Shown one piece after another: positions 8,099-16,668 of a DNA stretch of 64,000 nucleotides. The position numbers and the translations under genes were made by a program. Origin of the DNA: Bacillus_AB infantis_B (lineage in GTDB: Bacteria; Bacillota; Bacilli; Bacillales; Cytobacillaceae); contig NZ_VTER01000006.1 in the NCBI RefSeq assembly GCF_008180445.1, positions 248,001 through 312,000 on the forward strand, read 5' to 3'. How positions within the stretch are numbered: position 1 is the stretch's first letter; each line of letters begins with the position of its first letter. The notes under the pieces were generated by a model. The model did not search any database and was not told the origin of the DNA. It worked only from the letters and a program-made list of their open reading frames with translations.

Positions 8099-8578
8099 AT
8101 GTATGGCTTCCGGATCGTCGACAAGCTTCAGAAGATAAATGAAGATATAAAGCAAAAACAGCTGAAATATCATACAAAAAGAGTATTAGTGAGCAAGGAG
8201 TTCACTTTTGATGCTGCCCACCATCTCCATTGCTATGAAGGCAAATGTAAAAACCTTCATGGACACACCTACAAGGTAATTTTCGGAATCAGCGGGTATG
8301 TGGATGAAATTGGCCTTTTGATAGACTTTGGAGATATTAAAGAAATATGGAAAACACAAATTGAAGTCCATCTTGATCATAAATATTTGAATGAAACGCT
8401 TCCTCCGATGAATACCACAGCCGAAAATATGGTTGTCTGGATTTATGAGCAAATGTCTGCCTGCCTAAAGGAAAAGGATTACTCGCCGCAGCAGGATGCA
8501 AGGGTAGAATTTGTGAGATTGTTTGAAACTCCGACCAGCTATGCAGAGGCGAAGAGGGAGTGGATGGAGAATGAGTAA
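8099..8578 (+). CDS. queD: 6-carboxytetrahydropterin synthase
   Basis: A 159-aa enzyme that makes 6-carboxy-5,6,7,8-tetrahydropterin from dihydroneopterin triphosphate, the first committed step. Zinc-binding histidines are seen in FDAAHHL and in NLHGHTY. The start at 8099 lies one base after queC, with AGGGAG upstream. About 30 residues precede the usual family start, so a later start (GTG near 8195) cannot be excluded. The end overlaps queE by 8 nt. Confidence 0.93.
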   Translation: MYGFRIVDKLQKINEDIKQKQLKYHTKRVLVSKEFTFDAAHHLHCYEGKCKNLHGHTYKVIFGISGYVDEIGLLIDFGDIKEIWKTQIEVHLDHKYLNETLPPMNTTAENMVVWIYEQMSACLKEKDYSPQQDARVEFVRLFETPTSYAEAKREWMENE

Positions 8579-9296
8579 GATTCCAGTCATGGAGATTTTC
8601 GGGCCTACCATCCAGGGTGAGGGGATGGTCATCGGCCAGAAGACAATGTTCGTCAGGACCGCCGGCTGTGACTATTCATGCTCATGGTGCGATTCTTCCT
8701 TCACTTGGGATGGAACAGGCAAGGAGCTGATCAGGCAAATGGATGCAGAAGAAATCTGGAATGAGCTTAAGGCAATCGGCGGAGAAGGCTTCTCATTCGT
8801 CACGATTTCAGGCGGCAATCCTGCTCTCCTTAAAAATCTCGACAAACTGATTAGCCTGCTAAAAAAAGAAAATATCAAACTCTGCCTGGAAACACAGGGC
8901 AGCCGCTGGCAGGACTGGTTCTATTCCATAGATCAGCTGACGATTTCACCAAAGCCGCCAAGCTCAGGCATGATAACAGACTTCGAAATTCTTGATGATA
9001 TTTTCAAAAGACTGGCAGACCGCTTTACACACCAGGTGAGCTTTAAGGTGGTTATTTTTGACGAGAATGATTTTGAATACAGCAAAAAGGTAATGAAGCG
9101 ATATCCAGGAATTCCACTTTACCTGCAGGCAGGCAACGAAAATTTGTCTGCTGCAAATAATGGCGAATTCCTGAGCGAACAGCTGAAGAAATACAGCTGG
9201 CTGATCGAAAAAGCTATGCTTGACGATGAAATGAAAGAAGTCCGGGTTCTGCCCCAGCTGCATACATTTGTGTGGGGGAATATGAGAGGGGTATGA
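8571..9296 (+). CDS. queE: 7-carboxy-7-deazaguanine synthase (radical SAM)
   Basis: A 241-aa radical SAM enzyme that rearranges carboxytetrahydropterin to 7-carboxy-7-deazaguanine. The start at 8571 (MSKIPVMEIFGPTIQGEG) matches the family's conserved opening. The 4Fe-4S cluster motif CX3CX2C is present as CDYSCSWC, and TISGGNPAL corresponds to the SAM-binding glycine motif. Overlaps queD by 8 nt. No queF follows, so the final reduction to preQ1 must be encoded elsewhere. Confidence 0.95.
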   Translation: MSKIPVMEIFGPTIQGEGMVIGQKTMFVRTAGCDYSCSWCDSSFTWDGTGKELIRQMDAEEIWNELKAIGGEGFSFVTISGGNPALLKNLDKLISLLKKENIKLCLETQGSRWQDWFYSIDQLTISPKPPSSGMITDFEILDDIFKRLADRFTHQVSFKVVIFDENDFEYSKKVMKRYPGIPLYLQAGNENLSAANNGEFLSEQLKKYSWLIEKAMLDDEMKEVRVLPQLHTFVWGNMRGV

Positions 9297-9358
9297 TTGG
9301 TGCGGTTATAGGACAGCCGTGATGGGCTAGAAGTAATGAGAAAAAATTATAGAGAACA

Positions 9359-9488
9359 GTTGATTGCAGTGCAAGGCACGTAGACTCCTGCGGGAGATAG
9401 CGGCAAGGCTGAGACCCCGCATGAGCGGAGCGAAGAGGAGGCTCAGCGCCGCCCCGCGGAAAGCGAAGTGCCTGGAACGGAAATCAAC
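9359..9488. repeat. Bacillaceae-type intergenic hairpin repeat, full-length copy
   Basis: A 130-bp element bounded by GTTGATT and AATCAAC. It contains CAAGGCAC, GACTCCTGCGGGAGATAGCG, then CCCCGCGGAAAGCG and AAGTGCCTGGAACGG, so the two halves fold into one long hairpin. The GACTCCTGCGGG / CCGCGGAAAGCG pair of motifs is familiar from intergenic repeats in many Bacillaceae. A shorter copy lies at 51003-51085. The rest of the 9297-9671 gap shows no gene. Confidence 0.75.
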
Positions 9489-9631
9489 ACTCCTATTACT
9501 GGTAAATTAAAATAGAAGCAGACTAAACTGGATTTTTTTACCAGGTATCTTATCTTCAACGTTCTATATCATTCCAATGTATTGATAAAGACTAAAGATT
9601 TTTTTTTCTAAATCTTATCTCAGACAAATAT

Positions 9632-9663
9632 AAAAAGCCAAAAGCAGCAACCCTGCTTTTGGC
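9632..9663 (-). terminator. Terminator of the YhfK-like gene
   Basis: On the minus strand, GCCAAAAGCAG and CTGCTTTTGGC form a stem followed by TTTTT. Confidence 0.88.
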
Positions 9664-9671
9664 ATTCTTGC

Positions 9672-10316
9672 TTATACCTGCTTCAATGCTTCCTTAACCG
9701 GTGTTTCCCCGTTCAGGATCTCAAATGTTTTCTTATAAGTATTCTCAAGGTCAACCGCTTCTGCCAGCACAGCAGCGACATCTTCACGGGTTATCTCTCT
9801 TGAGCCGTATTCCTGTATCTTTTCTTCCAGCAGGATTTTTCCCGTCGCAGGCTCATTGAGAAGTCCGCCCGGACGGACGATTGTATAATTCAGCCCTGAT
9901 GAGCGCAGATGATCGTCAGCAAGTTTCTTAGCCACAAAATAATGCTTCATCGATTCTATCCCTGCATCAGGCGTATCTGCATTCATGCTGCTGACAAGAA
10001 GAAAGCGGCTGATATTATGTTTTTTCGCCTGATCAATCGTCTTGATTGCACCCCAAAGGTCGATGAGGATGGTCTTATCTGCACCTGTGTGCCCGCCGGA
10101 ACCCGCAGTGAATACAACACTGTCCACTCCTTCAAAAGCGTGCGAGAAATCTTTCTCCAGGTCGCCGATGACTACTTCATCAGCACCAAGCTCTCTCAGT
10201 TCGCCGGCCTGCTCTTCTTTGCGGACCATGGCAACTGACTTGTGTTCAGTCTCTGCCAGTTTTTTAATAAGATGTCTGCCTATTTGTCCATTTGCTCCAA
10301 CAATCAGGATATTCAT
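9672..10316 (-). CDS. NAD(P)-binding atypical SDR, YhfK-like
   Basis: A 214-aa Rossmann protein. The N-terminal GANGQIGRHL is the nucleotide-binding glycine motif; VFTAGSGGHTG and VSSMNADTPD follow, and TIVRPGGL is the late-strand signature of the atypical SDR group (NmrA-like, B. subtilis YhfK/YwnB type). These proteins are cytosolic and probably reduce or sense NAD(P)H-linked substrates, but the substrate is unknown. It has a good AAAGGAGAA site and its own terminator, so it appears monocistronic. Confidence 0.85.
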   Translation of the reverse strand: MNILIVGANGQIGRHLIKKLAETEHKSVAMVRKEEQAGELRELGADEVVIGDLEKDFSHAFEGVDSVVFTAGSGGHTGADKTILIDLWGAIKTIDQAKKHNISRFLLVSSMNADTPDAGIESMKHYFVAKKLADDHLRSSGLNYTIVRPGGLLNEPATGKILLEEKIQEYGSREITREDVAAVLAEAVDLENTYKKTFEILNGETPVKEALKQV

Positions 10317-10601
10317 GTGAGATTCTCCTTTCCAAATACATAATTCTATAATAACAATCTACCCTGATAGATCTAAAACATTCCGCCTGCAGCATATCCC
10401 TTAACAGGAAATAAGGAATATTTCTTGGGAAAGCGCATAATCTGACATGCAGGCATTTTTTCTTACCGAAAAACTAAGCATGCTGGCGTATTTTGGCGCA
10501 TCAGCTCGAAAGACGACTTATTGGGAGCAGTTTGTTATAATAGAACACAGAAGAAACTTCATTTTCTATCAAATGGTTTCGGTTTTGGAGGTGTAATATT
10601 C

Positions 10602-11009
10602 ATGCTGCAAACAGCCAAAACACTTATAAATGCAGATGAAATAGAGGAAATGCTGAAAAAAATGGTGGAAAAAGCGTATTTGGACATTAAGGACGACCCT
10701 GTGCTGCTCTGCATCGACTGCAGTGATGTAGATCTGTATGTGGCCTCTTCAGGCAATCTGGAATTTGAAGAGCTGGTGATGGCTAATTTTAAGCTGGATG
10801 AATACGGTGACCCCATAGACAATAAAGAATACCAGACATTAATGTGTGAGCTTCATGACTGTTTTATAGAGCTTCATAAATCGAGCGGAATGTTCGATTA
10901 TTTCCCTGAAGGTGAATATGAGGTAAAAGGAGAAAAAAGAGATTCAGAAACAGATATGCTGGGGCCGAAGGGAGTCTTTTTCGCTCCGTTTGAGGACGCG
11001 CTCAACTAA
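10602..11009 (+). CDS. Conserved-looking acidic protein of unknown function
   Basis: A 135-aa acidic cytosolic protein. The ATG at 10602 follows TTGGAGGTG; the longer frame from 10521 has no ribosome site. No signal peptide or membrane segment is visible. It has a Cys pair in LLCIDCSD and a Cys in LMCELHDCF, but no recognisable domain. A TATAAT at 10533-10538 is a likely -10. The gene converges on the sensor kinase with a shared hairpin. I do not recognise the family. Confidence 0.75.
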   Translation: MLQTAKTLINADEIEEMLKKMVEKAYLDIKDDPVLLCIDCSDVDLYVASSGNLEFEELVMANFKLDEYGDPIDNKEYQTLMCELHDCFIELHKSSGMFDYFPEGEYEVKGEKRDSETDMLGPKGVFFAPFEDALN

Positions 11010-11042
11010 AAAGGAACGCTGCCTTTAACAGGCAGTGTTCCC
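11008..11042. terminator. Hairpin between convergent genes
   Basis: GGAACGCTGCC and GGCAGTGTTCC flank a TTTAACA loop. On the minus strand it is followed by CTTTTTAG, making it a good terminator for the sensor kinase. Confidence 0.82.
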
Positions 11043-11046
11043 TGGA

Positions 11047-12318
11047 TTACAATGACTGATTGGACTGCCGTACGTTTAATTCTCTTTCAGCTGCAGGGAA
11101 AATCAGTATAAATTCAGTCCCTATATTCTTATCGCTGATAATTTTATAGTGCCCGTCAAGCCGTTTAATGATATCAAATGAAATAAGCAAACCCAGCCCG
11201 GTGCCTTTTGTTTTAGTTGAATAATAGGGGCTGCCAAGCTGCTTAAGCTGTCCAGGTGTAAGACCGGAGCCCTCATCTTTTATTTTTACGGATACTTCCT
11301 TCTGATCCTGCTCGGCGGTGACAAGAATGGTACCTCCGTCCTGCATGGATTCAACCCCGTTTTTTATAATATTGATCAGCAGCTGCTTAAATTCATTTGC
11401 ATTCCCGTATATATATAAATCTTCCTGGGCGCGGCAGCTGATTTCTGTTTGGGATAAAAGGGCAAATGGCCTGATGAAATCGGCAATTTCCCTTACAAGA
11501 TCTGTTACCGGCAGCTTTTCCTTTGAGGCTATCGAAGGTTTGGCAAGCGAGAGGAAATCTGAAATAATATGATTTGCCCTGTCAAGTTCTTCAAGTGACG
11601 TTGTTACATATGACCGCTGGCCGTCAGTCAGGTTTTGTTCATCTTTCATAAGCTGCAGGAACCCTCTGATTGTCGTCATGGGATTTCTGATTTCATGGGC
11701 GACCGAAGCTGCAAGCTGGCTGACCGCATTGGATTTGTCTGCTGTTTGAAGCTTTTCAGCCATCTCCGAGTGCAATCGGTACATTTCCATAATATAAATG
11801 GCAGCACATAGACTGATAAAAGATAAAAGAAAGAAAAGGCCAAGGTTCACTGCATTCTGAATATGCCCGGTCTGCAGGAAATAAATCAGCCTGGTAAGTG
11901 TGATAAAAAAATAAAAAGCAAAAGCAACGATAGTTTTACCCAGAATGTTCATTTTCTGATATTTTTTCCGTATAAACAGCATCGGCAACGATATAATAAA
12001 ATAATTTATGAGAGTAACATAAAGATTATCTGCATTAAAAAGGGCCATGAATATGAGAAGGGCGGCGATTAACAAATACCCGCCCAGGGGTCCAAGATAG
12101 AAAAAGCAAAAAAATACAGGTATGAACTTCATATCAAATTCAAGGCCATTGGCCATTCTCACAGGAAATGCAAGTGTCAGCATCAAGGAGGCAGCAGCAG
12201 CAAAAAACATGAGCCAGGCTCTTTTTTCATGCTTCAAGCTTATGTTGTGCATAAGCGGGATAATCAACATGATAAAAAAATGAAGAAATAAATTCTCAGC
12301 AAACTCCCGCAACTTCAT
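11047..12318 (-). CDS. KinB-like membrane sensor histidine kinase
   Basis: A 423-aa kinase. About six hydrophobic segments fill residues 10-180, with the LYT-type 5TM pattern as in sporulation kinase KinB (FFCFFYLGPLGGYLLIAAL). The phosphoacceptor is His208 in SVAHEIRNPMTTIRGF. The HATPase domain has N-box NIIKNGVESM, G1 KDEGSGL and G2 GTGLGLLIS. The closest role model is a phosphorelay kinase feeding Spo0F/Spo0A. There is no adjacent response regulator, which fits an orphan sporulation-type kinase. Starts after GTGGAGG. Confidence 0.87.
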   Translation of the reverse strand: MKLREFAENLFLHFFIMLIIPLMHNISLKHEKRAWLMFFAAAASLMLTLAFPVRMANGLEFDMKFIPVFFCFFYLGPLGGYLLIAALLIFMALFNADNLYVTLINYFIISLPMLFIRKKYQKMNILGKTIVAFAFYFFITLTRLIYFLQTGHIQNAVNLGLFFLLSFISLCAAIYIMEMYRLHSEMAEKLQTADKSNAVSQLAASVAHEIRNPMTTIRGFLQLMKDEQNLTDGQRSYVTTSLEELDRANHIISDFLSLAKPSIASKEKLPVTDLVREIADFIRPFALLSQTEISCRAQEDLYIYGNANEFKQLLINIIKNGVESMQDGGTILVTAEQDQKEVSVKIKDEGSGLTPGQLKQLGSPYYSTKTKGTGLGLLISFDIIKRLDGHYKIISDKNIGTEFILIFPAAERELNVRQSNQSL

Positions 12319-12439
12319 CAGCCTCCACTCTAAAAAGTCCTACCAAAAACATTATAGCAAATATTTTGAAAATGGATAGACAGCATTTTAAAGAGACTGC
12401 TAAGGACTTTACACATTACAAAACAAAGGAATGGTAGTT

Positions 12440-13018
12440 ATGGACAATCAAGACAGGAAAATGATCAGAATGAAAGACATCGTTAGGGAAGGAGACCCTA
12501 TTTTACGGCAAAAAACAGCTGAAGTGCCGGTCCCTCTCAATCAGGAAGACCATGATACCATGGAAATGATGATGGAATATCTAAAAAATAGCCAGGATCC
12601 TGAATCGGCTTCAAAATATCAGCTCCGGCCAGGAGTCGGCCTCTCTGCAAACCAGATCGGGAAGGATAGAAGAATGTTTGCTGCCTTCTTCAGGGATGAA
12701 AAAGGGGATGTAAAAGAGCTGAGGATTTTCAACCCAAAAATCATCAGCCATTCTGCTGCGATGGTCTATCTTCCGGAAGGTGAAGGCTGCCTTTCAGTTG
12801 ACAGGGATGTTAAAGGCTATGTTCCCCGCTATGAAAGGATTAAGATTCGATATTCCGATGAAAAAGGGGAGCAGGTGGAGATGCGCCTAAAAGGGATTGC
12901 ATCTGTCATCGTCCAGCATGAAATAGATCATCTGAACGGCATCATGTTTTATGACCGCATCAACAAAGACAATCCTTTCGAGCTGCCTGACGGTGCAGCA
13001 GCGGCTGAATTGTTTTAA
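12440..13018 (+). CDS. def: Peptide deformylase
   Basis: Removes the N-formyl group from new proteins. Three motifs are present in order: GVGLSANQIG (motif I; the usual GLAAPQ is here GLSANQ), EGCLSVD (motif II, metal-binding Cys) and QHEIDHLNG (motif III, metal-binding His and catalytic Glu). The insertion between helix and motif I fits the longer Gram-positive type (B. subtilis DefB). ATG at 12440 (192 aa) is preferred over 12431 because AAAGGAATGG is upstream. Confidence 0.94.
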   Translation: MDNQDRKMIRMKDIVREGDPILRQKTAEVPVPLNQEDHDTMEMMMEYLKNSQDPESASKYQLRPGVGLSANQIGKDRRMFAAFFRDEKGDVKELRIFNPKIISHSAAMVYLPEGEGCLSVDRDVKGYVPRYERIKIRYSDEKGEQVEMRLKGIASVIVQHEIDHLNGIMFYDRINKDNPFELPDGAAAAELF

Positions 13019-13020
13019 GT

Positions 13021-13053
13021 GGAGAAAAAGGAGCGGAACCGCTCCTTTTTTTA
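13021..13053 (+). terminator. Terminator after deformylase
   Basis: AAAAAGGAGCGG and CCGCTCCTTTTTTT form a perfect stem and T run. Confidence 0.9.
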
Positions 13054-13129
13054 TAAGGGTCGTTTAAAGAACCCGTAGTTTTGTCTGTTCTTCAATGCTT
13101 TTTACAGAATAGCAGGCAAAGCCCTTTTG

Positions 13130-13164
13130 TCAAAAACAAAGAAAGCAGCCGAAGGCTGCTTTCT
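13130..13164 (-). terminator. Terminator after the FtsH paralog
   Basis: On the minus strand, AAAGCAGCC-TTC-GGCTGCTTT is followed by CTTTGTTTTT. Confidence 0.85.
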
Positions 13165-13171
13165 GCTGATT

Positions 13172-14914
13172 CTATACTGTCACAAGTTCTGCCCCATGCT
13201 GCTTCAATGGTTCGCCGACAATTGCCTGAACCTCTGCACCTTCCAGTGTTTCTTTCTTCAGAAGGGCTGCAACCAGGCATTCAAATTCATATTCGTTCGT
13301 TTTAATGAGCATTTCTGTTTTAACTAAAGCCTGCTGGAACAGCTCTTGCATCTTGGCTTCTTTTTCCGCTTTGACAAAGGTCAGCTTGAAACCGTCCTGG
13401 AATAAGCCGATTTCCACCATTTGCTCAAGGATATGCTTGGCCTGCTGGACATCGCCGCTGACACCAATGCTGTGTTCGCCGAGATACAGCCTTTCTGCCA
13501 CTCCGCCAGCAAGAATCATGCTGACCTGGTCAAGCAGTTCACTGCTGGTGGACAGATGAAGCTCCTTTGGTATAGGTGCAACATATCCGAGCGCCTGTCC
13601 GCGAGGTATGATTGTTGCTTTTCTTACTGAACCAGGCTTGGTGATGGCTGCAATCAAGGCATGTCCAGCTTCATGGATGGCAACCCTCTTTTTCGTTTCG
13701 GGGTCCTGAAGCGGGCGTGTTGTGCTTCCAAGCACGGTCCGGTCAATGGCAAAATCAAGATCTTCTTTATCTATTTTTTCTTTTCCGCTGCGGATGGCCC
13801 TTCTGCTGGCTGTCTCAAAGAGAGAGCTGATGTCAGCCCCTGAGAAGCCGGAGGTGCTTTCGGCCAGTGCAGGCAGGGAAGCTGCTACATCTTCTGCCAG
13901 AAGCTTGCCTTTTGTGTGGATGCTGATGATTTCCTGCCTTCCTTTTGTATCCGGAAGCGGAACAAGGAAAGAGAAGTCAATCCTGCCTGGTCGGAGGAAT
14001 GCGTCATCAAGCATATCCTTTCTGTTGGTAGCAGCAATGAATAAAATGCCATCATTTGAGTGGCCGCCGTCAAGCTGGACAAGCAGCTCAGTCAATGTTT
14101 TCTCGCTTTCGTCCCCGCCATGCTGCTTCCGCTTGCCGGCAAGAGCATCGACTTCGTCAATGAAGACGACTGCAGGGGAATGCTTTCTGGCATTCTGGAA
14201 TAAGCTCCTGACCCTTGAGGCGCCTACGCCGACAAACATTTCATTAAATGAAGATCCGCTGGTTGAAAAGAATGAAGCGCCGATTTCCTTGGCAATCGCC
14301 TGGGCAAGCAGCGTCTTGCCTGTACCTGGAGGTCCGTAGAGCAGGATTCCTTTTGGCGGCTTCACACCAAGCTGGATGGATGCTTCCCGGTCTTTGATGA
14401 TGGAAAGTGTCTGGAGGATTTCCTCCTTCATTTCATCCTGAAGGCCCCCGATATCATCCATGGTGATGGAAGGGAGGGGCTTTGCCTTGCTGGCGCTGTT
14501 TTTCATTGAATTGGCGGTAGATATTCCTTTACCGGATTTTTGGAGATAAAGGCCGATCCCTGCAAAAAGGATCAGCGTTCCACCCAAAATCCAGAACGTA
14601 TATGGATTTGCGGAAGAATAGCTGTACTGGATATTATAATTTTCGATCAGTTTGGCAACCATCTGGCTGTTTGGAGGCACTTGAGACACATACTCAGCTG
14701 TACCTGCGGTCAAATGGAGGGTGCCGTTTTTCATTTCATTTAAAATGACAGTGTCACTTTGGTGATCCTGAATGATATTCTCTATCGAAGAAAAGGGAAT
14801 GGTAACTTCTTTGCTGCCGGAAAGGCTGAACCAAAGCGCAGCAGCAGCTATTAGAATGGCCAATGAAATAAGGGGGACAGGTTTCGAAATTTTTTTGAAA
14901 GTGGATTTCAACAA
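13172..14914 (-). CDS. FtsH-family AAA+ membrane protease (paralog)
   Basis: A 580-aa zinc metalloprotease related to FtsH but shorter than the housekeeping form. Two membrane helices lie at about 13-31 and 107-123, around a small external loop. AAA module: Walker A GPPGTGKT (194-201), Walker B VVFIDEVD, and second region of homology with arginines 308 and 311. Protease module: HEAGH (414-418) with third ligand near D488. All catalytic residues are present, so it should be active. The start is TTG (14914, or the next TTG at 14911) after AGGAGGG. It is probably an accessory FtsH acting on specific substrates; the context (def, EamA transporter) does not suggest which. Confidence 0.9.
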   Translation of the reverse strand: MLKSTFKKISKPVPLISLAILIAAAALWFSLSGSKEVTIPFSSIENIIQDHQSDTVILNEMKNGTLHLTAGTAEYVSQVPPNSQMVAKLIENYNIQYSYSSANPYTFWILGGTLILFAGIGLYLQKSGKGISTANSMKNSASKAKPLPSITMDDIGGLQDEMKEEILQTLSIIKDREASIQLGVKPPKGILLYGPPGTGKTLLAQAIAKEIGASFFSTSGSSFNEMFVGVGASRVRSLFQNARKHSPAVVFIDEVDALAGKRKQHGGDESEKTLTELLVQLDGGHSNDGILFIAATNRKDMLDDAFLRPGRIDFSFLVPLPDTKGRQEIISIHTKGKLLAEDVAASLPALAESTSGFSGADISSLFETASRRAIRSGKEKIDKEDLDFAIDRTVLGSTTRPLQDPETKKRVAIHEAGHALIAAITKPGSVRKATIIPRGQALGYVAPIPKELHLSTSSELLDQVSMILAGGVAERLYLGEHSIGVSGDVQQAKHILEQMVEIGLFQDGFKLTFVKAEKEAKMQELFQQALVKTEMLIKTNEYEFECLVAALLKKETLEGAEVQAIVGEPLKQHGAELVTV

Positions 14915-15019
14915 TTTCCCTCCTAAATGAATCTATCTCCATTATAGGAAAACTTGTTCGGACTGTATAGATTTATGCAAGGGAAAAAACATGTAATTTT
15001 TGGTAAAGGGTTTTAATCT

Positions 15020-15946
15020 CTATTTCACAGGGTATTTAAAAAGCTTCTTGACAAGGAAGTCGAGGACTGGCTTGTTAACGGCGGATACTCCCAAGATGAT
15101 CAGAGCTCCGCCGATGCTGCTGTATAGCGGGATTTTCTCTCCGAGAATAAGGATCGCTGCCAGCAGTGTAAACAGCGGTTCCAGGTACATCATGACAGAA
15201 ACCTGGGTCGCTTCGAGCACCTCGAGCGCCTTTCCCCAGTACCAGTAGCCCAGGGCCGATACAAAAATGCCTAGAAACAGCAGATGCAGCCACCCGTCCA
15301 AAGGGAGGGTATACAGTAATTCGTACCCGCGATTTCTCAAAAGAAATGGCAGAGTCGCCAAGCAGCCTATCAGGCTTGTCCAAAAGGTGACAGCAAGAGA
15401 AGAATAGGGAAGTGCAAATTTCTTGGACAAAATCGAATAAACAGCCCAATTAAAGGTACTGAATAGTAAGAGAAAATAACCAAGACCAGGGCTGAATTGA
15501 AGCGTACCCCCTGAATTTTCCGCAGAGATGGCCAGAACCCCTGTAATGGCGATGATCATTCCTACAATCTTAAGGAGCGAAAGCTTTTCAGATAAAAAAA
15601 GGAAGGAAAGCAAACTAGTAAAAACAGGTGTGAAAGAGATCATCCAGCCAGCAGCTGAGGCATCCAGGGTGAGCATGGCAGAAGCCTGTACCATTTGATG
15701 GATGAACACCCCAAGCACCGAAAGTATAAAAACATGGGCGAAATGTTCTTTTTTTATGTAAAAAGATCCTTTTAAAATTATGAGAAGGCAGCCCAGAAAG
15801 ATGGCGGCAATCATAAATCTCATAGACACCAGGGCTCCGGGTGCTAAATAATCTACCAGCCATTTGACCGAAACAAAAGAAACACCCCAGAAAGCAATTG
15901 CCAGAAGGGCGTACCATAAAGATAGAATGCGATTGCCCTGCATCAT
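15020..15946 (-). CDS. EamA-family DMT transporter
   Basis: A 308-aa integral membrane protein with ten predicted helices and two EamA repeats. The first repeat has FWGVSFVSVKWLV; the second begins around the NWAVYSILSKKF segment. Such proteins export or exchange small metabolites or amino acids; the substrate is unknown. ATG at 15946 is chosen because GAGAGGTGGG precedes it. A small possible ORF lies just upstream on the same strand. Confidence 0.88.
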   Translation of the reverse strand: MMQGNRILSLWYALLAIAFWGVSFVSVKWLVDYLAPGALVSMRFMIAAIFLGCLLIILKGSFYIKKEHFAHVFILSVLGVFIHQMVQASAMLTLDASAAGWMISFTPVFTSLLSFLFLSEKLSLLKIVGMIIAITGVLAISAENSGGTLQFSPGLGYFLLLFSTFNWAVYSILSKKFALPYSSLAVTFWTSLIGCLATLPFLLRNRGYELLYTLPLDGWLHLLFLGIFVSALGYWYWGKALEVLEATQVSVMMYLEPLFTLLAAILILGEKIPLYSSIGGALIILGVSAVNKPVLDFLVKKLFKYPVK

Positions 15947-15979
15947 TCCCACCTCTCATATACCTTCTGCTATTCTTAT

Positions 15980-16111
15980 TCAAGAAGAAAAGAAAATAGA
16001 CTGAAAGAAGTGATTGACTGTTGCTTTCGCTTCGGGGGTTTTGCCTTTGGATTTGATTGCTTCATCCAGGGGTTTATACGCCATATGGATGTAACTGAAA
16101 AAGAGTTTCAT
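15980..16111 (-). CDS. Possible 43-aa basic small protein
   Basis: ATG at 16111 to TGA, beginning MKLFFSYIHMAYKPLDEAIK and ending HFFQSIFFSS. The composition looks protein-like (Lys-rich, amphipathic), but the upstream site (GGAAAC) is poor and there is no second copy to compare. It lies about 30 bp before the EamA gene on the same strand. It could also be the degraded end of an older gene. No other gene is visible between 15947 and the SAM riboswitch promoter. Confidence 0.3.
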   Translation of the reverse strand: MKLFFSYIHMAYKPLDEAIKSKGKTPEAKATVNHFFQSIFFSS

Positions 16112-16257
16112 AGTTTCCGATGTTCCGGGGGGTGCAAGATATATACACTCATGCTGTCAACATCAGGACTTATGATTTGCATTTCACTTCAGGACAGGAA
16201 ACCCATTGGCTATATCAGCTGAATGTAAAGCAGATTAGGAAAATGCATCAGTACATC

Positions 16258-16286
16258 TTGACAATCGAAAAAAATCAGCGTATATT
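16258..16286 (+). promoter_or_regulatory. SigA promoter of the SAM-riboswitch unit
   Basis: TTGACA (16258-16263), a 17-bp spacer and TATATT (16281-16286), about 27 bp ahead of the aptamer. Confidence 0.8.
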
Positions 16287-16312
16287 TAATTCCAATAAAA
16301 CTTATAGGAATA

Positions 16313-16417
16313 CTCTTATCCAGAGAGGCGGAGGGAATTGGCCCTATGAAGCCTCGGCAGCAGACTCCTTGCGAGAACTGTGCCAAATCCAACAAGCGGA
16401 AGCTTGGAAGATGAGAG
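16313..16417 (+). ncRNA. SAM-I (S-box) riboswitch
   Basis: P1 arms CTCTTATC (16313-16320) and GATGAGAG (16410-16417) close the aptamer. The S-box core is clear: AGAGAGGCGGAGGGAATTGG, then CCCTATGAAGCCTCGGCA, and GTGCCAAATCCAACAAGCG before the closing strand. A terminator follows, so SAM should shut off the downstream genes. The ORF that reads through this region is not a gene. Confidence 0.93.
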
Positions 16418-16437
16418 AAGCGGCAGCCATACGCGCA

Positions 16438-16484
16438 TAAAGCCTCTTCTGCTTCCGGGCCACCGGGCAGAAGGGGCTTTTTTA
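16438..16484 (+). terminator. SAM riboswitch terminator
   Basis: AAAGCCTCTTCTG and CAGAAGGGGCTTTTTT pair around an inner GGGC/CCGGG section and end in a T run, directly ahead of the small FbpA-like gene. Confidence 0.88.
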
Positions 16485-16502
16485 ATGAAGGAAAAAACTT
16501 TA

Positions 16503-16652
16503 ATGATAAAAGAAGAAGAGAAAAAGGACCAGCTGATTTCAGAGCTGCTGTCCATGGGTATATACAAACAAGAAGGCCGGCAGCTGTTTCAGGTGCCGTA
16601 CGAAGAACTGTTAAAACTTTATCAGGAAAACAGATCACATATTAATGAATAG
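16503..16652 (+). CDS. FbpA-like small protein (Fur-regulated basic protein A family)
   Basis: A small protein of 49 aa from ATG 16503 (or 55 aa from ATG 16485, which sits on the terminator's T run). The pattern KKDQLISELLSMGIYK, then RQLFQVPYEELLKLYQ, fits the short family typified by B. subtilis FbpA, believed to act with the FsrA small RNA in iron sparing. Here it is placed under a SAM riboswitch rather than an obvious Fur box. The end overlaps the region ahead of the hydrolase gene, with 16 bp between them, so the two are probably co-transcribed. Confidence 0.7.
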   Translation: MIKEEEKKDQLISELLSMGIYKQEGRQLFQVPYEELLKLYQENRSHINE

Positions 16653-16668
16653 AGGGAAGGGACTATAT

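Noticed and set aside
16120..16440. 106-aa plus-strand ORF ahead of the hydrolase
   Set aside because: It spans the promoter and SAM-I aptamer; the coding look comes from the structured RNA.
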